A stretch of DNA of 64,000 nucleotides from Cyclobacteriaceae bacterium (GTDB lineage Bacteria > Bacteroidota > Bacteroidia > Cytophagales > Cyclobacteriaceae). The stretch spans positions 121,842 through 185,841 of the forward strand of contig JALHOT010000001.1 of NCBI GenBank assembly GCA_022842845.1. Reading direction: 5' to 3'. The stretch's first letter is position 1. Each line of letters starts with the position of its first letter. The position numbers were made by a program, and so were the translations under genes. The notes under the pieces were generated by a model. It saw nothing but the letters and a program-made list of their open reading frames with translations, was not told where the DNA came from and ran no database searches. Below are positions 1-8,515 of the stretch, piece after piece.

Positions 1-507
1 GCCAAGGCCTTAGACATCTATTTGAAACTAGCCGCCCATACCCAAAATATAGCCCTCCAAACGAATGCCAACAGGGTAGTTTTTTACTCTCATCAAATTG
101 AAGAAAACGATTTTTGGCCTGATCAATACTTCAAAAAAGAAGTTCAGCACGGCCAAGATCTGGGCGATCGTATGAATCATGCCTTCGAAAAAGCCTTTGC
201 TTTAGGTTATGGTAAGATCTGCATTATTGGTACAGACTGCCTTGAACTGAGTAAAGAGGTGATAGAAAGTGCTTTTATCGGACTTACTCACCACGATATC
301 GTATTAGGACCAGCCAAGGATGGTGGCTACTACTTACTGGGAATGAACAAGCCAAATTCAATGCTGTTTGAAAACAAGCGCTGGAGCACCCATACTGTAA
401 CACACGACACCCTGCTCGATACACTCAAGTTGAAACGATCGGTGAAACTCTTGCCCCTGCTAAGTGATGTAGATGTTGAAGAAGACCTAAGGGCTGCGCT
501 ACTATAA
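1..507 (+). CDS. DUF2064 (TIGR04282-type) glycosyltransferase, 5' truncated
   Basis: The frame is open from base 1, so the gene starts upstream of the window; a TTG at base 22 is not a convincing start. About 168 residues of the C-terminal part remain. A Rossmann-like strand ends in IIGTDC, followed by GPAKDGGYYLLGM and an acidic SDVDVEEDL near the end. These match the nucleotide-sugar-binding pattern of the DUF2064 / TIGR04282 family, which resembles MobA-type nucleotidyltransferases and GT-A glycosyltransferases. The substrate is not known for most members. Its stop overlaps the stop of folB, which converges from the other strand, by 6 bases. Confidence 0.8.
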   Translation, partial: AKALDIYLKLAAHTQNIALQTNANRVVFYSHQIEENDFWPDQYFKKEVQHGQDLGDRMNHAFEKAFALGYGKICIIGTDCLELSKEVIESAFIGLTHHDIVLGPAKDGGYYLLGMNKPNSMLFENKRWSTHTVTHDTLLDTLKLKRSVKLLPLLSDVDVEEDLRAALL

Positions 508-870
508 ATTAGGTCGCTTGCGCGAAACACTTACCACGGCCCGCTTACACTTACCTCCGATGGGTGGGTTTTGTTTTGCAATTTTAATCTCGATGCTTTC
601 AACAGAAGGCAATTGATTAAAGACTTCCTGCATGATTTTATCAGCTACGTACTCAAGCAGTTTTGAAGGCTTTTCCATCTCAGCTTTAACAACCTGAAAT
701 AGCGTTTCGTAATTGACAGTACCCTCTAAGTCATCAAGCGAAGCACCCCTGGAAAAGTCTGCTTCCACAGCGATATCTACTGTGAAATAGTTTCCAGATT
801 CACGCTCGTGTGGGTAAACGCCATGGAAGGCATGGAATTCCAAACCCTCCAGTGCTATTTTTCCTTTCAT
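502..870 (-). CDS. folB: Dihydroneopterin aldolase
   Basis: 122 residues, the normal size for FolB, which cleaves 7,8-dihydroneopterin to 6-hydroxymethyl-dihydropterin and glycolaldehyde in folate synthesis. The substrate-anchoring Glu22 lies in HGVYPHERESGN, and the catalytic Lys99 in IAKQNPP close to the C-terminus. LLEYVADKI (71-79) is also typical of the family. The ATG overlaps the stop of the upstream DivIVA-domain gene by 4 bases, so the two are probably co-transcribed and translationally coupled. No other folate gene is next to it. Confidence 0.93.
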   Translation of the reverse strand: MKGKIALEGLEFHAFHGVYPHERESGNYFTVDIAVEADFSRGASLDDLEGTVNYETLFQVVKAEMEKPSKLLEYVADKIMQEVFNQLPSVESIEIKIAKQNPPIGGKCKRAVVSVSRKRPNL

Positions 871-1589
871 CCGATTTCGTCAAAAAAAGATTTGAAGACG
901 GGTTTGCTTCCGGCAAAAGTCATGGTGCTTTGCTCTACCACTACTTCCTTGGAAATTAATGTTTCTTTAACCTCCTCAGAAACGATTACAGGCTTTATTT
1001 GTGGTTGTGGGGTATTTTGCTTCTTTACCTGGTTACGCACTGTTTTGAGGTGCTGGTCAGCATCGAAAGATTTGGTTTGTGCTTTAGCACGTTCTACACG
1101 TTCAATGGCATCGTTAGCAATGCGCTTCATGTCCGCTATTAAATCTTCGCGGGAAGACTCCAGTCTCTTATAGTTTTCAACCATCAACTTTAAGCGATCT
1201 TCCATATCGGCAATAATCTCTTTTGCCTTCATTTCAGACTCTTCAATGGTATCTTTGGCTTTGCTCTTAGCTTCACTCAGCATGGCTTCTGCCCGCATAT
1301 TCGATTCACGCAAGTGCAAATCAGCTGCTTGCCTGGCCTGCTCAATCACATTAGCACCAGTATCTTCTGCGGTCTTTAAGGTTTTGTAAAGGGAGCTTTC
1401 TACCTCGCGCAGTTTAGCCACTTCGCGTTCGGCATTCTCAAGCTTATGCTTCATTTCTTTTACCTCATCTAAGGTCCGCTGCCACTCTTGAGACAGTGTT
1501 AGCAGGAATGCATTAACTTCATCTTTGTCGTAGCCTCGAAAATTTTTTTCGAATGACTTCTGGCGGATGTCCAGTGGTGTGACTCTCAT
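867..1589 (-). CDS. DivIVA-domain coiled-coil protein
   Basis: 240 residues when started at MRVTPLDIRQ. An upstream in-frame ATG would add 14 residues before the conserved DivIVA N-terminus and is less likely. Residues 4-29 carry the DivIVA lipid-binding-type motif (TPLDIRQKSFEKNFRGYDKD followed by EVNAFL). Residues of about 30-165 are a long coiled coil rich in Glu, Lys and Ala, and a variable tail ends in FKSFFDEIG. DivIVA proteins of Gram-positive bacteria bind curved membrane at poles and septa. The role of Bacteroidota members is poorly known; a scaffold role at the envelope is inferred. Translationally coupled to folB downstream. Confidence 0.85.
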   Translation of the reverse strand: MRVTPLDIRQKSFEKNFRGYDKDEVNAFLLTLSQEWQRTLDEVKEMKHKLENAEREVAKLREVESSLYKTLKTAEDTGANVIEQARQAADLHLRESNMRAEAMLSEAKSKAKDTIEESEMKAKEIIADMEDRLKLMVENYKRLESSREDLIADMKRIANDAIERVERAKAQTKSFDADQHLKTVRNQVKKQNTPQPQIKPVIVSEEVKETLISKEVVVEQSTMTFAGSKPVFKSFFDEIG

Positions 1590-1681
1590 ACTGTTTTGAT
1601 TAAGTGGTAAAAAATCAGACCGGAATTGCACCGATCTCCAACTTACATATACAACTTGGGCCTAAGGCTTATGTTGTAAAA

Positions 1682-2593
1682 TCATTCAAATATAATATTC
1701 CAAATTGATATTGTCCTATCATCGCTGGCGCTAATTACCTGATTTTCATGGGCTGACCACAGTAGTTTATTGACCGAGGTGCCATGGCCGGCATGCCTGG
1801 ATTTATCAATTACCTTGATCAACTTCTGACTTTCCGCCTCCCAAACCTTAATGGATTTATCCATACTACCAGTCACAAAATGTCTACCATCGGGGCTAAA
1901 TGCCATATGATTTATGGAAAAAATATGGGCCACCACTTCATTTACGAGCTTGTAACCACCAATAGCATCCCAGGTTTTAAGGCGTGCATCCCGTGACCCA
2001 CTGATTAAATAATGGTTATCGGGGGTATAGCGAAGGGTAAAAACTGAATTTGCGTGTGCCTGAAAAGCAAGCTTTTGCGAAAAATCTTGCAGGCTTAATA
2101 CGCGGATATAGTTGTCACTGTAACCGAGGGCTACTTCATTAAGCAGGCGGTTCACCGCAATGCTTCTGATGCTTTTATCACTTAACTTAATCCTATCTAC
2201 CAACTGAGCTGTTCTTAAATTAACAGTAACGAGGGTGCCATCTCCAGTGCCTACCAACAACAGATTATCAACAGATGAGATATCAAAAATGGCAGATTCG
2301 GTTAGCTGGAGTGAGGCCACCTCCCGCTTCTCTCCCCAGTTAAAAATATGAATACCGCTATAATTATGGCCGGCTATCAACAAATTACTATCTGCGTGGT
2401 GATGCAAAGCATAGACCGACTTAGGCAATGTAGCTATCAAAGTACCTTCGTCTGGTTTTAATAAATCCCATTGTACCACCATTCCATCTCCAGCCCCCGA
2501 AAAGAAAACCGATGGCCTATCTGATGGTGCAAGCGTATAAACGCAGTCATTATGACCCTTGTAGGTCGCTATCTTTTGAACATTGATTGGCAT
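1682..2593 (-). CDS. WD40 repeat protein
   Basis: 303 residues, about the size of one seven-bladed beta-propeller. Repeats with the WD40 signature are clearest at the C-terminus: SGSRDARLKTWD, TGSMDKSIKVWE and SASDDRTISIWN, each preceded by a GH or AH turn such as QAHANSVFTL and AGHGTSVNKLLW. There is no signal peptide or membrane segment, so it is probably a cytoplasmic interaction scaffold; a partner cannot be named. It faces the phosphopantetheinyl transferase gene across a 104-base divergent region. Confidence 0.9.
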   Translation of the reverse strand: MPINVQKIATYKGHNDCVYTLAPSDRPSVFFSGAGDGMVVQWDLLKPDEGTLIATLPKSVYALHHHADSNLLIAGHNYSGIHIFNWGEKREVASLQLTESAIFDISSVDNLLLVGTGDGTLVTVNLRTAQLVDRIKLSDKSIRSIAVNRLLNEVALGYSDNYIRVLSLQDFSQKLAFQAHANSVFTLRYTPDNHYLISGSRDARLKTWDAIGGYKLVNEVVAHIFSINHMAFSPDGRHFVTGSMDKSIKVWEAESQKLIKVIDKSRHAGHGTSVNKLLWSAHENQVISASDDRTISIWNIIFE

Positions 2594-2683
2594 GCTTTCT
2601 GGGTTGTCGGCATTATTTTAAAATACATTTTACAAAGAATATAGATCAAAGATGATAAGATCTACTTTTAAAAAGCAAAGCAC

Positions 2684-2691
2684 TAATTTTG
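2684..2691 (+). promoter_or_regulatory. -7 promoter element TAATTTTG upstream of the PPTase gene
   Basis: The octamer matches the Bacteroidota -7 consensus TAnnTTTG exactly. Its last G is only 6 bases before the ATG at 2698, which implies a nearly leaderless mRNA. No clear -33 TTTG is visible 19-23 bases upstream, which lowers confidence. Confidence 0.5.
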
Positions 2692-2697
2692 TAGCAG

Positions 2698-3324
2698 ATG
2701 CCGCAATTTATATACCACAAAGATAGCAGCCATGCTATTGCCATTTGGAGAATCACCGAAAGTGAGACTGAACTTTGCAATATGTTGCCCGCTGCTGAGG
2801 CCACAACAGTAGCCCATCCTCTTGCACATCCTGTTAAAAGATTAGAAGTATTAGCAGCGAGGATATTGACCATCTCCCTACTACAAGCATTCAATCAGCA
2901 ATTTAATGGCATTATGAAAGACGAGCACGGCAAACCCCTTTTGATAGATTTGCCCTTTCACCTGAGCCAAAGCCACTCATACCCTTACGTAGCTGTTATC
3001 GTTTCTTCTGAAAAAAATGTTGGCATCGATATCGAGCAACCCAGGGCTACACTCAGCAGAGTCGGTCATCGTGTTTTTAACGATATAGAATTAGCTGAAT
3101 GCGGTACTGACCTAACCAAGCTTTGTTTGCATTGGTGTGCCAAGGAGACATTGATTAAGCTATACGGAAAGAAAGATTTGGCTTTGAAAGAAGAATTGTT
3201 CATTCGCCCATTTACCTTTCAACCAAAAGGAACAATGACCGGTATTATTTCCAGGAAAGGACATGAAAAATCTTATGAATTACAGTACCTTGTAGAAGAT
3301 GATTTTGTCCTAGTGCACAATTAA
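2698..3324 (+). CDS. 4'-phosphopantetheinyl transferase superfamily protein (Sfp-like)
   Basis: 208 residues. It transfers the 4'-phosphopantetheine arm of CoA to a serine of a carrier protein. The magnesium-binding motif VGIDIEQPR (Asp111, Glu113) and the second motif WCAKETLIKLYGK (Trp146, Lys149, Glu150, Lys154) are both intact and correctly spaced. The length and motif spacing fit the Sfp/Gsp/HetI group rather than AcpS. Whether it serves fatty-acid ACP or a secondary-metabolite carrier cannot be told, because no carrier protein or synthase lies nearby. The thioredoxin-like gene follows 10 bases after its stop. Confidence 0.9.
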   Translation: MPQFIYHKDSSHAIAIWRITESETELCNMLPAAEATTVAHPLAHPVKRLEVLAARILTISLLQAFNQQFNGIMKDEHGKPLLIDLPFHLSQSHSYPYVAVIVSSEKNVGIDIEQPRATLSRVGHRVFNDIELAECGTDLTKLCLHWCAKETLIKLYGKKDLALKEELFIRPFTFQPKGTMTGIISRKGHEKSYELQYLVEDDFVLVHN

Positions 3325-3334
3325 TCACACTCGT

Positions 3335-3910
3335 ATGAAAAAATTTGTCGCCAGCTGCCTGTTACTGACTTGCCTACTTTCTGTGAAGCTCAACGCGCAA
3401 ACACTTAAAGATATTAATCTGAAAAACGTACTGGATGGAAAGCAGGTAAGCCTTACAGACTTTTCCTCATCTTCCGGTGTAGCCATTATTTTTACAAGTG
3501 TGGCCTGCCCTTTTGATGGATACTATGCAGAGCGATTAAGACAATTACAGAATGCTTATGCTGGCAAACTTCCCATATTGTTAATCAATGCTTACACAGA
3601 AGCACCGGAGGCAGAAGAATGGATGTTGAAGGCGGCTCAGGCAAATGGACTTACCATGCCCTATTTAAGCGATAAAGACCAAACATTGATGACGCAGCTG
3701 GGGGCCCAAAGAAGTCCTGAGGCTTTTCTTTTAAAAAATAGCAACGGTGTATTTACAGTGGTATACCATGGCTCCATCGATGATAACGCACAAGCAGCAC
3801 AAGGGGTAAAACAAGCTTATTTGACAGATGCTATTGAAGCCCTGTTAAACAATAAAAACATTCCTCAACCAGTAACCCGCACTGTGGGCTGTTATATAAG
3901 AAAGAAGTGA
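3335..3910 (+). CDS. Exported thioredoxin-fold / redoxin protein
   Basis: 191 residues with an N-terminal signal peptide (MKKFVASCLLLTCLLSVKLN, cleavage after AQ or nearby), so it acts in the periplasm or on the outer membrane. The mature part resembles AhpC/TSA-type redoxins: FTSVACPF with Cys58, then a helix and the NAYTEAPEA strand, and ending in the RTVGCYIRKK motif often seen in Bacteroidota redoxins. There is no CxxC; Cys58 is a lone active-site-type cysteine and Cys187 may be its resolving partner. This suggests a peroxiredoxin-like rather than a disulfide-reductase role, which is inference. Confidence 0.8.
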   Translation: MKKFVASCLLLTCLLSVKLNAQTLKDINLKNVLDGKQVSLTDFSSSSGVAIIFTSVACPFDGYYAERLRQLQNAYAGKLPILLINAYTEAPEAEEWMLKAAQANGLTMPYLSDKDQTLMTQLGAQRSPEAFLLKNSNGVFTVVYHGSIDDNAQAAQGVKQAYLTDAIEALLNNKNIPQPVTRTVGCYIRKK

Positions 3911-4125
3911 TTGGACTTATACTACTACAGCTTAATCCCTCTAAGAGCGCACTAAGTCAGCCCTACGACAGTACTCAAGGTGTTCCCGCGAGTGTTTCTC
4001 TTTTCTTCTTCTTAATCATCTTAGCCTTGGGAATTTACATCTTCGTTATGCTGAAAAGCGGAAAATGGCCGAACCTTAAATCAAAACACCAGGCTGCTAA
4101 ACACCGAGGTCGGCACCATCAGTAA
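3907..4125 (+). CDS. Small single-pass membrane protein
   Basis: 72 residues from a GTG that overlaps the stop of the redoxin gene by 4 bases. One hydrophobic segment (about residues 28-48, SVSLFFFLIILALGIYIFVM) is followed by a Lys/His/Arg-rich tail (KSKHQAAKHRGRHHQ). I recognise no family. The overlap suggests translational coupling with the redoxin gene and hence a shared envelope function. Its 3' end overlaps the convergent SirB1-like gene by 29 bases. The short length and GTG start leave some doubt that it is real. Confidence 0.5.
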   Translation: MIGLILLQLNPSKSALSQPYDSTQGVPASVSLFFFLIILALGIYIFVMLKSGKWPNLKSKHQAAKHRGRHHQ

Positions 4126-4948
4126 TTATTAGAAGCAATTCCTTTACTTCTTCGGCCTTGGCATGCTCTCCCATTTTATCGAAAGACATGACCAGATTGC
4201 GTAAAGTTCTTCTGATGATTTCTAAACTAGAGCATGGCTGGAAAAAAGATTCCTGAGGATTGAGACGTAACTCGTGGATATAATTCTCTATATCCTGTTT
4301 TGAAAAAATAAGCCCTCGATTAAAGGCATTAATATAGAACTGAACCTTCTCGTCTTTGTAGGTTAAAATAAAAAGATTAGGAAGGTTAACACCATGGATT
4401 GGCAATTTTAACTTTTGTGCCACAAGCATATAAATCACGCATAAAGAAATAGGATTTCCCTTTCGTGTTTCAAGAACAATATTGATTAACGAATTGCCTG
4501 GGGAGTGAAAATTCTTAGTATTGGCGCCAAACTTCAACTTATTATAAAAAACACTGTTGATCACTTTTACCTGATCAAAGGGATGCAAGTCTGGCTTAAA
4601 TTCCAGCCAGGCTTCGTAGTAGATTTGTTCAAGATCTTGCTTGAGCTTAGTCAATTCTATATCAGGATATTGAAAAGTAGCAATCAACCACAAACCTTTT
4701 AATAAATCCTGATCAGGACTATTAAACCACTCGTTAAATCTCTCTTTTAAAACCTGGTACTGAAGTGTGTGGATCAGATCCTCAATTTTACGTTGCAGGT
4801 TTGGATTAAAAGTACTCTCCCATTCCTGCTCCAGGTAAGGAATTACCTCTTTGCCGAGCGAGCGTATCTTCTCCTCGATGTGAGCAACGATTTGGTCGTC
4901 TTCATCATCTAGTAGCGAAACGAGTGCCTTAAGTTCTGACTCTTGCAA
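4097..4948 (-). CDS. SirB1-like transglutaminase-related protein
   Basis: 283 residues. Positions of about 150-200 match the Transglut_core2 / SirB1 family: KGNPISLCVIYMLVAQKL and then GVNLPNLFILTYKDE. The usual family sequence at the second motif is LPGHF or LPNHF; here Leu192 occupies the place of the histidine. Cys170 sits at the position of the nucleophile. The N-terminal 100 residues are helical, with a HEAT-like look. The family has no settled biochemical role, and the lost histidine argues against classic transglutaminase or protease chemistry here. The gene stands alone on its strand between convergent and co-directional neighbours. Confidence 0.8.
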   Translation of the reverse strand: MQESELKALVSLLDDEDDQIVAHIEEKIRSLGKEVIPYLEQEWESTFNPNLQRKIEDLIHTLQYQVLKERFNEWFNSPDQDLLKGLWLIATFQYPDIELTKLKQDLEQIYYEAWLEFKPDLHPFDQVKVINSVFYNKLKFGANTKNFHSPGNSLINIVLETRKGNPISLCVIYMLVAQKLKLPIHGVNLPNLFILTYKDEKVQFYINAFNRGLIFSKQDIENYIHELRLNPQESFFQPCSSLEIIRRTLRNLVMSFDKMGEHAKAEEVKELLLIITDGADLGV

Positions 4949-5016
4949 AATGCTATCCTTCTATATTGATAATCTAAATTACAAAATACAATGATCTTTG
5001 ATCCAGATACTAATTC

Positions 5017-6645
5017 CTAGGTTTGTATAACGCCTACATTAAATTTTTCAACAGGTGCATGATTAGCCGCCTCAATACCCATAGAAATCCATTTACGGGT
5101 TTCGGCCGGATCAATTACGGCATCTACCCACAAACGCGAAGCTGCATAGTATGGACTAAGCTGATCGTTATAGCGATCGGTAATTTCTTTTAAAAGTGCA
5201 TCCTCCTCTTCCTTGCTGATTGTTTTGCCCTGTGCTTTGAGTGAAGCCACCCGAATTTGCAATAAGGTTTTGGCAGCAGAGGATCCACTCATTACGGCAA
5301 TCTGAGCAGTAGGCCAGGCAGCAATCAACCTGGGGTCGTACGCCTTACCACACATAGCATAGTTACCGGCCCCATACGAATTACCCATGATGATGGTAAA
5401 CTTAGGCACTGTGCTATTGGCCATGGCATTCACCATTTTGGCGCCATCTTTTATGATGCCCCCATGTTCGGCTTTACTACCAACCATGAAGCCACTTACA
5501 TCTTGCAAAAAGACCAAAGGAATTTTTCTTTGGTTGCAATTCATGATAAAACGTGCGGCCTTATCAGCTGAGTCAGAATAGATAACGCCCCCCATTTGCA
5601 TTTCACCTTTTTTACTTTTGACTACTTTGCGCTGATTGGCCACAATACCAACAGCCCAACCGTTGATTCGTGCAAAACCACAGACGATTGTTTTACCATA
5701 CAAGGCTTTGTACTCATCAAAACTACCCTCATCAACTATGCGTTGAATAATGTCGACTGTATCGTAAGGTTTTACACGATCACTGGGGAAAAGGCCGTAA
5801 ATCTCTTTTGCATCAAACGCTGGTGCCTTTGGTTCCACTCTGTCGAAGCCAGCCTTTTCATAGGCACCAATCTTACCCATGATGGCCCTTATATAATCAA
5901 GACAGGCTTGGTCGTTAGGAAATTTATTATCTGTAACACCTGATATCTCACAGTGTGTTGTTGCGCCTCCCAAGGTTTCATTATCAATATCTTCCCCTAT
6001 CGCTGCCTTTACCAAATAAGAACCCGCCAAAAAAATAGAACCTGTCTTATCTACAATCATGGCTTCATCGCTCATAATGGGTAGATAAGCTCCGCCCGCT
6101 ACACAAGAGCCCATGATGGCTGCAATCTGCACTATGCCCATAGATGACATCTTCGCATTATTACGAAACTGACGACCAAAATGCTCTTTGTCCGGAAAGA
6201 TCTCATCTTGCATTGGAAGAAATACACCGGCACTATCAACAAGATAAATAACAGGAAGACGATTCTCCATTGCAATTTCCTGCGCTCTCAAATTCTTCTT
6301 GGCAGTAATAGGAAACCACGCACCGGCTTTCACGGTGGCATCGTTGGCCACAATCATGCACAAGCGATTTTGCACGTAACCTAAGCCAGCTACAACACCG
6401 CCAGAGGGGCAACCTCCTTGCTCTTTGTACATACCCTCCCCTACAAATAATCCTATTTCTAGAAACTCAGATCCTTTATCGGTTAAGTATTCAATACGCT
6501 GACGCGCAGTCAGCTTTCCTTTTTGATGCTGCTCCTCTATCTTTTTCTCTCCACCGCCAAGCTTGGTTTTCTTGGCCTTGGTCTGCAGCTGATAAATTAT
6601 CTGCTTGTACTGGTCTTCATTTTTGTTGAATTCCAGGTCTTTCAT
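5017..6645 (-). CDS. Acyl-CoA carboxylase carboxyltransferase subunit, methylcrotonyl-CoA type
   Basis: 542 residues with two crotonase-like halves. KLTARQRIEYL near residue 46-56, GACWFP-like KAGAWFPITAKKN and VDSAGVFLPMQDE in the N-half, and GNSYGAGNYAMCGKAYDP with FLQDVSGFMVGSKAE in the C-half are typical of the beta subunit of methylcrotonyl- or geranyl-CoA carboxylase. It transfers carboxyl from biotin to an acyl-CoA, probably in leucine degradation. The biotin carboxylase/BCCP alpha subunit is not in the window, nor are other leucine-catabolism genes. A second, propionyl-CoA-type carboxyltransferase is at 22336-23907. Confidence 0.9.
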   Translation of the reverse strand: MKDLEFNKNEDQYKQIIYQLQTKAKKTKLGGGEKKIEEQHQKGKLTARQRIEYLTDKGSEFLEIGLFVGEGMYKEQGGCPSGGVVAGLGYVQNRLCMIVANDATVKAGAWFPITAKKNLRAQEIAMENRLPVIYLVDSAGVFLPMQDEIFPDKEHFGRQFRNNAKMSSMGIVQIAAIMGSCVAGGAYLPIMSDEAMIVDKTGSIFLAGSYLVKAAIGEDIDNETLGGATTHCEISGVTDNKFPNDQACLDYIRAIMGKIGAYEKAGFDRVEPKAPAFDAKEIYGLFPSDRVKPYDTVDIIQRIVDEGSFDEYKALYGKTIVCGFARINGWAVGIVANQRKVVKSKKGEMQMGGVIYSDSADKAARFIMNCNQRKIPLVFLQDVSGFMVGSKAEHGGIIKDGAKMVNAMANSTVPKFTIIMGNSYGAGNYAMCGKAYDPRLIAAWPTAQIAVMSGSSAAKTLLQIRVASLKAQGKTISKEEEDALLKEITDRYNDQLSPYYAASRLWVDAVIDPAETRKWISMGIEAANHAPVEKFNVGVIQT

Positions 6646-6667
6646 GGGGCGTTAGTTTAGTTGTGTG

Positions 6668-7615
6668 TTACTTATTTTCCTTCGCGTGATCACGCGCTAT
6701 TTTCTTACTGCTTTTGCCAAGCGGGGCCAGAAAATGTTTGGGATGTGTATTGAAATGATTGGCTAAGGTGTCGAGGCTTAGTACAAGTTTATTCAGATTT
6801 ACATACAGTGAGTCTTCTGTCATTAGCTTACTCACAGTATTATCGCCACTGTTAAATCTACTGAGTGTTTCGTTTAGTTTACCCATAGCCTCCTCTGTTC
6901 GTTTCAGGGTTCCGCTTAAGCGTAAATCTTTGAGTGAATCAGACAGCACTTTAAAGTTATTAAGCGTTGGACGTAAATCGCTTAAAGCACCATTTAAGTT
7001 TTGCGATACACTCTTTGCCTGATCAGATAACTCAGCAATTTTTTCTTGCGTAACACTTAGCGTACCATTAATGAGCTTGGGGGTAGCCGCCAATTCAGCA
7101 AACATCTTATCCATTTGCGCAGTATTTCGCTCCAGGTTGCTAAGGATATTATTAACCTTTAAGAGCGTTGACTGCAAACTACTGGCCACAGGGGCCGCTT
7201 GTTCCAGCAACTCAGCCATACCCTTATCGAGTTCAGCCTTGAGGGTATCGTTCTGGTTCAGAATTTTTGTACCCTTCCCCAAATCAAGTAAAATGGATTT
7301 AGTTCCCAAAAAATCGCTACTGAGCATGGCAATTGTTTCATTATTCAGTTTTACTTCTGAATCAATTTTCAATTCAACCAAAACTTTATTAGTGGCCCCT
7401 TGAACAATGCGGATATCACTCACCCTGCCTACGGCAAGTCCATTTAAGAAGATCTGATTGGATTGCGTTAGCTTATCGACATTGTCGTAAACCGCATAGT
7501 AGCGTTTTTGGGATGAGAAAAAGTCGATGCCCTTTAAGAAATTGAAACCAAAATAGAGAATGACAAGGGCAGACACCATGAAAATGCCCACCTTTATTTC
7601 TTTAGAAAATTTCAT
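6668..7615 (-). CDS. MlaD / MCE-domain lipid transport protein
   Basis: 315 residues. One N-terminal transmembrane segment (about residues 10-28, VGIFMVSALVILYFGFNFL) anchors it in the inner membrane. The MCE domain follows (about 35-115, with VDKLTQSNQIFLNGLAVGRV and the conserved DFLGTKSILLDLG). The rest is predicted helical coiled coil, as in MlaD/PqiB-type proteins that form periplasmic hexamers for phospholipid transfer. The permease (MlaE) and ATPase (MlaF) are not in the window. It lies 35 bases downstream of the cell-wall amidase on the same strand, and with divergent lptD forms an envelope-biogenesis group. Confidence 0.88.
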   Translation of the reverse strand: MKFSKEIKVGIFMVSALVILYFGFNFLKGIDFFSSQKRYYAVYDNVDKLTQSNQIFLNGLAVGRVSDIRIVQGATNKVLVELKIDSEVKLNNETIAMLSSDFLGTKSILLDLGKGTKILNQNDTLKAELDKGMAELLEQAAPVASSLQSTLLKVNNILSNLERNTAQMDKMFAELAATPKLINGTLSVTQEKIAELSDQAKSVSQNLNGALSDLRPTLNNFKVLSDSLKDLRLSGTLKRTEEAMGKLNETLSRFNSGDNTVSKLMTEDSLYVNLNKLVLSLDTLANHFNTHPKHFLAPLGKSSKKIARDHAKENK

Positions 7616-7650
7616 AGCTCCGAAGGTAAGGAGAATTGATAGAACTTGAA

Positions 7651-8430
7651 TTATTTAACCGCTTCTACTTCTGTTTTGTATTCTTTAAAAGCCCTGTAAA
7701 TACCTGATGCGAGTAAATCTTGCCCCTGCTCAGAAGCCAAATACTTTTCTTCGTTAGCGTTAGACAAAAAACCCGTTTCAATCAGAACGCTCGGCATGGC
7801 AGTACTCCACAAAACCCAAAAAGGGCCTTGTTTAACACCACGGCTGGTTCTGCCCACACGGTTCTTAAATTGGCTTTCAACTTTATTGGCAAAACTCAAA
7901 CTACTTTCCTGAAATGCACTTTGGGTTAATGAAAATAAAATATATGACTCAGGGCTTTCGGGGTCGAAATTCTCGTAATGCTCTTTATAATTTTCATCTA
8001 AAAGAATTACATCATTTTCACGTTTAGCCACTTCGAAGTTCTTCTGTTCCTTTGCCAGACCCATTACATAAGTTTCTGTACCAAAAGCATTTACGTTTTG
8101 GTTAGCATTGGCATGGATACAGATAAATAAATCAGCCTTATTTCTGTTGGCTACAGCCGCGCGCTCATTGAGTTCAAGGTAGCGATCGTCTTTGCGGGTG
8201 TAAATAACCTTAACACCTGGTAAATTTTGCTCAATGTATTTACCCACCTTCAGGGCTATTTTCAGGGCTACGTCCTTTTCCTTGGTGCTTTTACCCAAAG
8301 TCCCGGAATCCTTACCTCCATGCCCGGCATCGATTACCACCGTATCCACTTTAAAGTCTGGCAGTGAGGCACTGGCAGAATTTAGCAAGGTTATTGCTGT
8401 TAGAGCAGCTATTATTCCAAGTTTCTTCAC
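7651..8430 (-). CDS. N-acetylmuramoyl-L-alanine amidase (Amidase_3)
   Basis: 259 residues. I place the start at a GTG (8430), which gives an ideal signal peptide, MKKLGIIAALTAITLLNSAS. Longer starts, up to an ATG at 8523, would add a non-signal N-terminus and overlap lptD. The zinc and catalytic residues are visible: His37 in VIDAGHGGKDSG, Glu51 in KSTKEKD, the second His in CIHANAN, and Glu in LIETGFLSN. The enzyme cleaves the amide between MurNAc and L-Ala in the periplasm, and serves daughter-cell separation and wall turnover. Upstream of mlaD on the same strand. Confidence 0.92.
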   Translation of the reverse strand: MKKLGIIAALTAITLLNSASASLPDFKVDTVVIDAGHGGKDSGTLGKSTKEKDVALKIALKVGKYIEQNLPGVKVIYTRKDDRYLELNERAAVANRNKADLFICIHANANQNVNAFGTETYVMGLAKEQKNFEVAKRENDVILLDENYKEHYENFDPESPESYILFSLTQSAFQESSLSFANKVESQFKNRVGRTSRGVKQGPFWVLWSTAMPSVLIETGFLSNANEEKYLASEQGQDLLASGIYRAFKEYKTEVEAVK

Positions 8431-8515
8431 AGGCTGTTTAATGATCAATAGATTTGCAATAACTTTACACAAAAATGCGAAAATTTCGCAGAATGCTGAA
8501 TATAAACCTCTAGGT

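Noticed and set aside
8234-8515. The 94-codon N-terminal extension of the lptD frame.
   Set aside because: It is antisense to the amidase gene, and the signal peptide begins only at the GTG at 8516.
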